Below, in pieces: positions 57,509-64,000 of a DNA stretch of 64,000 nucleotides (the first letter of the stretch is position 1; each line of letters starts with the position of its first letter). This DNA comes from Bacillus gaemokensis (GTDB lineage Bacteria; Bacillota; Bacilli; Bacillales; Bacillaceae_G). A program made the translations under genes and the position numbers. The stretch covers positions 882,572 through 946,571 of the forward strand of contig NZ_LTAQ01000001.1 in NCBI RefSeq assembly GCF_001590835.1, read 5' to 3'. The notes beneath the pieces were generated by a model that ran no database searches, was not told the DNA's origin, and saw nothing but the letters and a program-made list of their open reading frames with translations.

Positions 57509-57998
57509 AAAAAACATACTTATAAAATTTCTTATCTACTTGAAGCACCGGAAAACTCTCTGGCAACTCTTCCATTCTAATACTCTGAAATCCACTTTTC
57601 TCATAGAAGCGATGTGCCGCAAAAAACTGTACTGTTGTTCCTAAATAAATGCCTTCTAATCCTTTTTCTTTCGCCCAAGAAATGGCTGTTTGTAATAAAA
57701 GACTCGCTGTCCCCCACACTTTACCCCTGAATTCTTTTTTCACAAACATTTTTCTTAAGGCCACTTGTTCATTTCCAATATCTAATAAAGCCACAGTTCC
57801 AACTACTTTTTCTTCATACGTTGCCACCCAAAAGTTTCCGTTCTCCCTTTGATAAAATTGCTCAATCTCTAGTAAATCTGGCTGCTCTTCCCTTGTGATT
57901 GGTACGTTATATTCTTTTTGCTGAATATGAACAATTAAATCAACTACGTCAGATTGATACCTACTTTCATATGGCGTAATACAAATCTTATCGTTCAT
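57507..57998 (-). CDS. GNAT-family N-acetyltransferase, 163 aa
   Basis: Acetyl-CoA loop FVKKEFRGKVWGTASLLLQT near residue 88, with the preceding strand VGTVALLDIGNEQVALRKM and late AHRFYEKSGFQSI. Substrate unknown. Start ATG at 57998 lies in the stop codon of the upstream acetyltransferase gene, so the two are coupled. Confidence 0.88.
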   Translation of the reverse strand: MNDKICITPYESRYQSDVVDLIVHIQQKEYNVPITREEQPDLLEIEQFYQRENGNFWVATYEEKVVGTVALLDIGNEQVALRKMFVKKEFRGKVWGTASLLLQTAISWAKEKGLEGIYLGTTVQFFAAHRFYEKSGFQSIRMEELPESFPVLQVDKKFYKYVF

Positions 57999-58543
57999 CA
58001 ATTTCCCTTCCATTCTGAAGCTAATAAACTATATACGGCAATATCATGAAAATGGTCATAGAGCCATTCTTCATCACGCATAATTCCGTCTAAGTGAAAA
58101 CCAAGTCGCTCTGGAATCGCACGGCTTTTTTGATTCTCTACCCCGCAACGGATTTCTATCTTATTCAATTTTAAATCCTCAAACGCATAGCGAAGCACAG
58201 CTTTTACACTTCGCGTCATAATTCCTTTTCCACCTGCTTCTTCGGCAAGGTAATATCCAAGACTCGTTGCTTTCTTTCCCCAGCTTACCTCGTGAATACC
58301 AACCATTCCAACGAGCCTTCCTTTATAACGTATACCCGTTTCAAAACCGTTTCCATCTGCAAATTTCTTCAGCCACATCGGAAGAATTTCGTCATATGCA
58401 TCCGCAGATTTTGTATGATCTACCCACGGAAGCCACTTTCTTAAATGCTCCCTGTTTTGATCGACCAATTGATACAACTCTTCTTTATGATGTTTTTCTA
58501 GCAATTGAAGTTCGATTTCATCATCGATTCGAAGTGTGAACAT
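57998..58543 (-). CDS. RimJ/RimL-type GNAT acetyltransferase, 181 aa
   Basis: Family pattern LVDQNREHLRKWLPWVDHTK at the N-terminus, then LGYYLAEEAGGKGIMTRSVK as acetyl-CoA loop and EIRCGVENQKSRAIPERLGF. Related to ribosomal-protein serine acetyltransferases (RimL). Target is unknown. Start MFTLRID at 58543 with AAGGGG nine bases upstream. Confidence 0.88.
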   Translation of the reverse strand: MFTLRIDDEIELQLLEKHHKEELYQLVDQNREHLRKWLPWVDHTKSADAYDEILPMWLKKFADGNGFETGIRYKGRLVGMVGIHEVSWGKKATSLGYYLAEEAGGKGIMTRSVKAVLRYAFEDLKLNKIEIRCGVENQKSRAIPERLGFHLDGIMRDEEWLYDHFHDIAVYSLLASEWKGN

Positions 58544-58635
58544 TTTCTCTATCCCCTTGTGCATTTTCTTATTATTCTAACATTTGAAGATAGAAAATGT
58601 TAAGGTTTATATACAAAAAGAACATGCACCACCAA

Positions 58636-58716
58636 TATATCAGCGCTTTTTGAAATATATCGACCGTTTCTCATGATATATCGGCGATTCGACACAACAT
58701 ATCGACCAATCGACAC
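58636..58716 (+). repeat. 21-bp-unit repeat block D (about 4 units)
   Basis: TATCAGCGCTTTTTGAAATA, TATCGACCGTTTCTCATGATA, TATCGGCGATTCGACACAACA and TATCGACCAATCGACACTGTT, alternating TATCGGCG and TATCGACC forms, 20-21 bases each. Confidence 0.82.
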
Positions 58717-58727
58717 TGTTTGACAAA

Positions 58728-58757
58728 AAAGACGTGCAGCCGTCGCTGCACGTCTTC
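58728..58757 (-). terminator. Terminator of murC
   Basis: AAGACGTGCAGC-gacg-GCTGCACGTCTT followed by TTTTTG on the minus strand. Confidence 0.92.
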
Positions 58758-58763
58758 TCTTTA

Positions 58764-60074
58764 TTACTTCTCCGCAACTTGCACTTCTTTCACGTAAGCT
58801 GCTTCGAATTTTTGGATGTCACCTGCGCCCATAAAAATGAGTACGCCAGTTTTATGTTTCTTCAATATATCTGTTGTTGTATCTGTAATCAATTCTGCAC
58901 CATCAATACGTTGTTGCAGGTCTTGAATCGTTAAATCACCTTTGTTTTCACGTGCTGATCCGAAAATATCACATAAGTATACCTGGTCAGCTTTGCTTAG
59001 GCTTTCTGCAAACTCATCTAAGAATTTTTCTGTACGTGAGAATGTATGTGGCTGGAATACAGCGACAACTTCACGCTCTGGATATTTTTGACGAGCAGCT
59101 TCAATCGTTACATTAATTTCTGTCGGATGGTGTGCATAGTCATCGATGATGACTTGTTCTCCCATCGGCTTTGCATTAAAGCGACGTTTTACGCCTCCAA
59201 AAGTTGTTAATTGTTGTTTTACCGCTTCTACATCAACATTTTCATAGTGGCAAAGCGCAATAACCGCTAACGCATTTAATACGCTGTGATTGCCGTATCC
59301 TGTAATTTGGAACGTTTCATAATACGTATTACGAACGAACACATCAAATACAGTACCATCTGTTCTCTTTTGGATGTTACGAGCTTGGAAGTCATTATCT
59401 TCACCAAATCCATAGAAAATAACAGGTACTTTCGCTTGAATTTTTTGAAGTTCTTCATCATCACCACATGCAATAATTCCTTTTTTCACTTGCAATGCCA
59501 TCTCTTGGAATGCGCTAAATACATCATTCACATCTGTAAAATAATCCGGATGATCAAAATCAATATTTGTCATAATTGCATAGTCTGGATAGTAAGACAA
59601 GAAATGACGACGATACTCACATGCTTCAAACACAAAATACTTACTATTTTCTACCCCATGCCCTGTTCCATCTCCAATAAGGTAAGATGTTGGGTGTGCA
59701 CCTTGCATTACATGGGCTAACAAACCTGTTGTTGATGTTTTTCCGTGTGCACCTGTTACAGCAACACTTGTATACTTATTCATAAGATTCCCTAAAAAGT
59801 GGTGGTAACGGTGTACTGGGATATTTAATTCTTGTGCTGCTACGATCTCTTCATGCGTATCAGGAAACGCGTTTCCTGCGATAACCACTTGTCCTTCTTT
59901 TACATTATTTCTATCAAAAGGAAGGATGGAGATACCACGCTTTTCCAAAGCTGTTTGTGTAAAGAAACGTTTTTCAAAATCAGAACCTTGAACAGTGTGC
60001 TTCATGTCATGAAGAATTTGTGCTAATGAACTCATTCCTGTTCCTTTAATTCCTACAAAATGGTAAACTGTCAT
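58764..60074 (-). CDS. murC: UDP-N-acetylmuramate-L-alanine ligase, 436 aa
   Basis: Adds the first amino acid of the peptidoglycan stem. UDP-sugar-binding [18 protein letters not shown] at the N-terminus, ATP loop [19 protein letters not shown] near residue 110, [13 protein letters not shown] near 175, and the C-terminal [17 protein letters not shown]. Typical length. Own terminator; AGGTTCTTTAAG before the ATG. Confidence 0.97.
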   Translation of the reverse strand: MTVYHFVGIKGTGMSSLAQILHDMKHTVQGSDFEKRFFTQTALEKRGISILPFDRNNVKEGQVVIAGNAFPDTHEEIVAAQELNIPVHRYHHFLGNLMNKYTSVAVTGAHGKTSTTGLLAHVMQGAHPTSYLIGDGTGHGVENSKYFVFEACEYRRHFLSYYPDYAIMTNIDFDHPDYFTDVNDVFSAFQEMALQVKKGIIACGDDEELQKIQAKVPVIFYGFGEDNDFQARNIQKRTDGTVFDVFVRNTYYETFQITGYGNHSVLNALAVIALCHYENVDVEAVKQQLTTFGGVKRRFNAKPMGEQVIIDDYAHHPTEINVTIEAARQKYPEREVVAVFQPHTFSRTEKFLDEFAESLSKADQVYLCDIFGSARENKGDLTIQDLQQRIDGAELITDTTTDILKKHKTGVLIFMGAGDIQKFEAAYVKEVQVAEK

Positions 60075-60175
60075 CTTAAAGAACCTCCAACATTTCGAAC
60101 TAATATAACGGCCTATCTATAAGACAGTATATGAATCTTTTCTTATTTTGGTAATCATCATATATTTCCGGGTAC

Positions 60176-60225
60176 GGTGAAACTTTAATCTGTTATCACC
60201 AGTCGGGATAAACACGTACTTCTCT
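60176..60225 (+). repeat. Short decayed bcr1-like fragment
   Basis: GTGAAACTTTAATC, a shortened stem, then CACCAGTCGGGATAAACACG. Matches the start and the CACCAATCGGG block of full copies with the middle deleted. Confidence 0.45.
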
Positions 60226-60281
60226 TATGTCCATAACAAACCTATTATAGCAAAAAACAATCCGTTATACTATGATAACAG

Positions 60282-60316
60282 AAAAACTGATAGGGTCAAT
60301 CGCCTATCAGTTTTTC
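60282..60316 (-). terminator. Terminator of pncB
   Basis: AAAAACTGATAGG-cgattga-CCCTATCAGTTTTT stem just beyond the stop codon. Confidence 0.88.
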
Positions 60317-60322
60317 CTTTAC

Positions 60323-61441
60323 TTACATATCTTCTCTTTTTTCTAATTGAACGCGCACTAGACGCGAGTTTGGACGATATTTGCGTCCAGCTTTCGCTTC
60401 TGGTTTTCCATTTAATTCTACATTATCACCAGTAAAGCCAATGTTCATCTTGAGTAAACTACTGCCTACTCCATATATATCTACAGGAACATTTTTCGCT
60501 TCAAATTCACGAATACGTTTCTCATCAAATCCACCAGTTACAACAATATTTACGTGTTGGAAACCTTCTTCATCAAGCGCTTTACGGAGCGCGAAAACAA
60601 GGGATGGATTGACACCACGCGGATCAAATGTGCCAAGTACTTCTGGATGACGGATGAAATATTGATCAATCATTGTACGTGATGTATCAACACGCACACC
60701 TTTTAATTCTGATCCAAATTCACGTGCCACGCGAAGTGCATCTGTAATGACATCATTGTTGTAATCAATAAGTACAACTAAATCATCTTCTGGGAATTTT
60801 TTATAGTACGCTTTAGCCGCTTCTACAACATCCCCATTGAACATTTGAATCAGTGCGTGAGGCATCGTCCCCATTCCACTTCTGCCCCACCATTCATTCA
60901 TTGCATGTGTCGCTTGTGCACTCATACCACCAGTATAAGCAGCATATCCATCACCAGCTTGCTGCGTATAATGATCATCACGATCACCCATGAAGATAAC
61001 TGGTTTTTCTTTTTCGCCACTGCGAGCAGCTTGTACAACATTATATACATTCGTCGCAACTGATGTACGACGAGCTAAGATTCCATCAATTACACCTTCT
61101 AAAAATCCAAAATATTCGTATGGTCCATGAATTGTTAAAACCGTTTCAAACGGATTAATTTGATCGCCATCCTTTAAAGAATGAATTTCAAGTTCTTCCG
61201 GATGTTCAGCGAATGTTTGTAACAATGCCAATACTTCATCTGTTCCACAAAGTACTGCATGTTCTTTTTGGAAAAATTGCATCGTTACAACACTGTTTGG
61301 GCGAAATTCTTGAATAATGTCACGAGTTTTTAAAAAGTAAACGGCAGAAAACCAGCCTTCTCCAACTCGTTCATCGAATTTAAATGTTCTATTTGTTAGT
61401 CGATTGATTTCACCTTTTTGTTTTAATTCAATTTCTTTCAT
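60323..61441 (-). CDS. pncB: Nicotinate phosphoribosyltransferase, 372 aa
   Basis: Salvages nicotinate to NaMN with PRPP. The short (~370 residue) NAPRTase group: FKFDERVGEGWFSAVYFLKT, GVRVDTSRTMIDQYFIRHPE, NIVVTGGFDEKRIREFEAKN and PVDIYGVGSSLLKMNIGFTG contain the phosphate-binding Gly loop. Enzymes of the related QPRT class look similar, so substrate is likely but not certain. It lies 60 bases downstream of sftA. Confidence 0.88.
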   Translation of the reverse strand: MKEIELKQKGEINRLTNRTFKFDERVGEGWFSAVYFLKTRDIIQEFRPNSVVTMQFFQKEHAVLCGTDEVLALLQTFAEHPEELEIHSLKDGDQINPFETVLTIHGPYEYFGFLEGVIDGILARRTSVATNVYNVVQAARSGEKEKPVIFMGDRDDHYTQQAGDGYAAYTGGMSAQATHAMNEWWGRSGMGTMPHALIQMFNGDVVEAAKAYYKKFPEDDLVVLIDYNNDVITDALRVAREFGSELKGVRVDTSRTMIDQYFIRHPEVLGTFDPRGVNPSLVFALRKALDEEGFQHVNIVVTGGFDEKRIREFEAKNVPVDIYGVGSSLLKMNIGFTGDNVELNGKPEAKAGRKYRPNSRLVRVQLEKREDM

Positions 61442-61501
61442 GTCGTTTACTCCCTACTTTACTATCCAACATTTTCTCTTAGTATACAGCAAAACCGGTC
61501 C

Positions 61502-64000
61502 CTATACATTGGTTTCTTGCATAGCGGCAAATTCATCCTCTGAAATAAGGACATCCCTCGGTTTTGTTCCCCGTGCTTCAGAAATAATTCCTTGTGCTTC
61601 CATCTCTTCAATAAGACGTGCCGCACGATTATAACCAATACGGAATTTTCTCTGTACAGAAGATGTAGAGGCTCCCCCTTGCTCTACAACAAATTGACAT
61701 GCATCAAAAAACAATTCATCTTCCGCTTCATGTTGCTCTGTTTTTGCCAATAAATCCTCTTGCTTAAATAAATAATGAGGTTTCATTTGCTTTTTCACAT
61801 GAGCAACCGATTTTTCAATTTCATCATCCGATACGTATACACCTTGCACACGAACCGCTTTTGATGTTCCATTTCCTAAAAATAGCATATCGCCGCGGCC
61901 AAGTAATTTTTCTGCCCCACCGATATCAATAATCGTACGTGAGTCAACTTGTGATGATACAGTAAACGCAATACGCGTCGGAATGTTTGACTTAATTAAA
62001 CCTGTAATAACATCTACAGATGGACGCTGCGTTGCAACGACTAAATGAATGCCACAAGCACGTGCTTTTTGTGCAATACGACAAATTGCTTCCTCCACAT
62101 CGCCAGGAGCAACCATCATTAAATCAGCTAACTCATCAATGACAATGACGATATATGGCAATGTCTCGCCAGGAATTTCCTGTTCACTCATAATCGCATT
62201 GTAACGAGTTAAATCACGCGCACCTGCATGTGCAAACGATTCATAGCGGCGTTCCATTTCCTCTACAGCCCATTTTAAAGCCGCTGTCGCTGCTTTAACA
62301 TCTGTGATAACGGGCGCAACCAGATGCGGTATAGAATTATATGGTGCCAGCTCAACCATTTTCGGATCGATAAGCATCAACTTCACTTCATGTGGTTTCG
62401 CTTTGTATAAAATACTCGTTAATATCGCGTTAATACATACACTTTTTCCTGATCCAGTCGCACCAGCAATTAATCCATGCGGCATCTTACGAAGATCTGT
62501 TACAATCGGCTCTCCAGAAATATCAAGTCCAAGTGCAACTGTAAGCGGCGATTCACTCTTCGTGAACACAGGGCTTCTTAAAATCTCTCGAAGAAATACT
62601 GCTTTACTTTCTTTATTCGGCACTTCAATTCCGATTGCGCTTTTCCCTGGAATCGGTGCTTCAATTCGAATATCTCGAGCCGCTAAGCTTAACTTAATAT
62701 CATCACTTAAGTTTGTAATTTTATTAACTTTCACACCCGGATCAGGTTGTACTTCAAAACGAGTTACAGCCGGTCCTTGTGAAACATTTATAACATGAGC
62801 CCCAACATGGAAATTATTAAACGTCGTATCCAATAATTCTTTCTGCTCTTCCAACCATTCCGTATTATCAAATGATGACTGACTCGGAATTGTCAACAAT
62901 GTTAATGGTGGCATTGCATATTCAGGCGGTGTTTGCAACACATTACGCATATCATTTTCTCTGCGCGCTACAACATATGCCTTTTCTTGTACTTCTGCCG
63001 TTACAACAGGTGTTGTTTCTTCAACTTGCTGAACAGGTTGTTTTTCCAACTGTGTTTCCACTATCACTTGCTGCATTGGTTGCTCTTCTAATTTTGGTTT
63101 CACTACTTCTTGGTATACCGTTCTCTCTTCGGCTTGAGCCTCCACTACTTCTTGATGTACCGGTCTCTCTTCGACTTGAGCCTCCACTACTTCTTGATGT
63201 ACTGATCTCTCTTCAACTTGAGCTTTCACTACTTCTTGATGTACCGGTCTCTCTTCGGCTTGAGCCTCCACTACTTCTTGATGTACTGATCTCTCTTCAA
63301 CTTGAGCTTTTACTACTTCTTGATGTACCGGTCTCTCTTCGGCTTGAGCCTCCACTACTTCTTGATGTACCGGTCTCTCTTCGGCTTGAGCTTTCACTAC
63401 TTCTTGATGTACCGGTCTCTCTTCGGCTTGAGCCTCCACTACTTCTTGCATTGGCTTCTCTTCGGCTTGACTTTCTACCACTACTTGCTGCATTGGCTTC
63501 TCATTTACTCGTGGAGATTCTTCCACTTGTTGTGTAGGAGCCTGCGTCATGTTATTCACTCTTGCTGCATGTCTTTCCATTAATTTTCTTCTATCTTGTT
63601 TTAACATCACAACATTGAACGGGACATGGCGTTTTTTCTCACGCTTTGGCTCTTCTTTTTTCTCAGCAGGCTTTTCTACAGCAACTTCTTGTTTTTTCCC
63701 TGTCTCTTCTATTAAAACATTTGCAAAGTTTTGAACATCTTCTTTCGTTTGCTCACTTGCTTCTGAAGTTAGCACACGCTCTTCGTTTTCTGCTTTCAAA
63801 TCCATTGTTTCTTGTTCAGATAATTCCTCTGCTTCGATGACTAGTTCTTCCTCAGATACTTCTTCTGTTTCCGCAACTAGCTCTTCCTTAAATGCTTCTT
63901 CTGTTGCTTCCTCTGTTTCTTCTACTAGCTCTTCTTCAAATGCTTCCTCTGTTTCCGCAACTAGCTCTTCTTCAAATGCTTCCTCTGTTTCCGCAACTAG
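61502..64000 (-). CDS. sftA: DNA translocase SftA, N-terminus beyond window
   Basis: Soluble FtsK/SpoIIIE-type motor that clears DNA from the division septum. The frame stays open to the window edge. The C-terminal ~480 residues hold the motor: Walker A LIAGATGSGKSVCINAIL (about 62440-62470), Walker B YIVIVIDELADLMMV, ATQRPSVDVITGLIKSNIPT and the gamma winged helix QRKFRIGYNRAARLIEEM. The visible upstream part is acidic and repetitive without membrane helices, which favours SftA over SpoIIIE. Confidence 0.94.
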   Translation of the reverse strand, partial: LVAETEEAFEEELVAETEEAFEEELVEETEEATEEAFKEELVAETEEVSEEELVIEAEELSEQETMDLKAENEERVLTSEASEQTKEDVQNFANVLIEETGKKQEVAVEKPAEKKEEPKREKKRHVPFNVVMLKQDRRKLMERHAARVNNMTQAPTQQVEESPRVNEKPMQQVVVESQAEEKPMQEVVEAQAEERPVHQEVVKAQAEERPVHQEVVEAQAEERPVHQEVVKAQVEERSVHQEVVEAQAEERPVHQEVVKAQVEERSVHQEVVEAQVEERPVHQEVVEAQAEERTVYQEVVKPKLEEQPMQQVIVETQLEKQPVQQVEETTPVVTAEVQEKAYVVARRENDMRNVLQTPPEYAMPPLTLLTIPSQSSFDNTEWLEEQKELLDTTFNNFHVGAHVINVSQGPAVTRFEVQPDPGVKVNKITNLSDDIKLSLAARDIRIEAPIPGKSAIGIEVPNKESKAVFLREILRSPVFTKSESPLTVALGLDISGEPIVTDLRKMPHGLIAGATGSGKSVCINAILTSILYKAKPHEVKLMLIDPKMVELAPYNSIPHLVAPVITDVKAATAALKWAVEEMERRYESFAHAGARDLTRYNAIMSEQEIPGETLPYIVIVIDELADLMMVAPGDVEEAICRIAQKARACGIHLVVATQRPSVDVITGLIKSNIPTRIAFTVSSQVDSRTIIDIGGAEKLLGRGDMLFLGNGTSKAVRVQGVYVSDDEIEKSVAHVKKQMKPHYLFKQEDLLAKTEQHEAEDELFFDACQFVVEQGGASTSSVQRKFRIGYNRAARLIEEMEAQGIISEARGTKPRDVLISEDEFAAMQETNV
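63060..63520 (-). repeat. 42-bp (14-residue) in-frame tandem repeats in sftA
   Basis: Ten or eleven units of the form VVEAQAEERPVHQE / VVKAQVEERSVHQE. The inner seven or eight are nearly identical and partly alternate E/K at the third residue, giving an 84-bp higher-order period. Copy number is expected to vary between strains. Confidence 0.92.
63836..64000 (-). repeat. Acidic 12-residue repeats in sftA
   Basis: LVAETEEAFEEE appears twice as exact 36-bp copies at the window edge, then diverged units (LVEETEEATEEAFKEE, LVAETEEVSEEE, LVIEAEELSEQE). It probably continues beyond the window. Confidence 0.85.

Noticed and set aside
58636-58716. CRISPR-like array
   Set aside because: The 21-bp units are directly adjacent without spacers and no cas genes are present.
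62872-63537. 221-residue ORF antisense to sftA
   Set aside because: It is the mirror of the 42-bp repeats; Leu/Ser-rich repetitive composition and no start signal.

Overview
The window is chromosomal DNA of a low-GC endospore-forming Firmicute, almost certainly a member of the Bacillus cereus group. The reasons are an alpha/beta-type small acid-soluble spore protein, gerW and a forespore regulator of the RefZ type. Gene order is close to the B. subtilis argGH-ackA-ytxK-tpx-ytfJI-nadK2-ytcI-sspA-thiI-iscS-ezrA-refZ-rpsD-tyrS-acsA/acuABC-ccpA-aroA-ytxJG-murC-sftA segment. Four clear copies (plus one decayed one) of a ~155-bp structured intergenic repeat match what is known of the cereus-group element bcr1. 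Assignments rest on reading sequence and remembered family features; no database was searched.

Layout. 1-5 kb: small accessory genes (DUF6176, GNAT, cupin), alanine dehydrogenase, an SDR and a universal stress protein. 5-10.4 kb: a penicillin-binding-protein-like serine hydrolase and the argG-argH arginine operon with an ARG box. 10.4-16.8 kb is an accessory block: a membrane-bound spermidine-synthase-like protein with DUF350 and DUF4247 partners, a decayed zinc-finger gene, a 32-residue membrane peptide, and a YitT-family membrane gene preceded by three tandem micro-ORFs with alternating hairpins. 16.8-30.9 kb is conserved housekeeping: ackA with a cre site, ytxK, tpx, gerW/ytfI, nadK2, amidohydrolase, acyl-CoA synthetase, SASP, thiI-iscS and ezrA. 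31-43 kb: refZ, free-methionine sulfoxide reductase, methionine gamma-lyase with cre, rpsD with an autoregulatory-type leader, tyrS with a T-box, a frameshifted ECF sigma operon, sugar acetyltransferase, and divergent acsA / acuABC. 43-53 kb: a hydrolase, an Ig-like lipoprotein, an OmpR-type two-component system, an ankyrin lipoprotein, mscL, a decayed SnoaL-like gene and ccpA. 53-64 kb: aroA, ytxG-ytxJ, an M29 aminopeptidase, small membrane proteins, two GNATs, murC, a nicotinate phosphoribosyltransferase and the 3' part of sftA, which carries long in-frame repeats.

The parts connect. CcpA is encoded here, and plausible targets (ackA, megL, acsA) carry cre-like sites. AcsA is encoded next to the AcuA/AcuC acetylation pair that controls it. 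ThiI and IscS share sulfur transfer. YtxJ belongs to bacillithiol redox biology.

The most interesting feature is the 14.2-14.7 kb leader. Three successive short ORFs (16, 16 and 13 codons, the first two 11/16 identical) each end in a TAG directly followed by an inverted repeat. The second and third are followed by four-segment mutually exclusive stems, like erm/cat-type ribosome-stalling attenuators but stacked in series before a YitT-family gene. Secondary items are compensatory base changes among bcr1-like copies, a dispersed 21-bp-unit repeat that repeatedly abuts stop codons or terminators, a frameshifted sigma factor, and other gene remnants.
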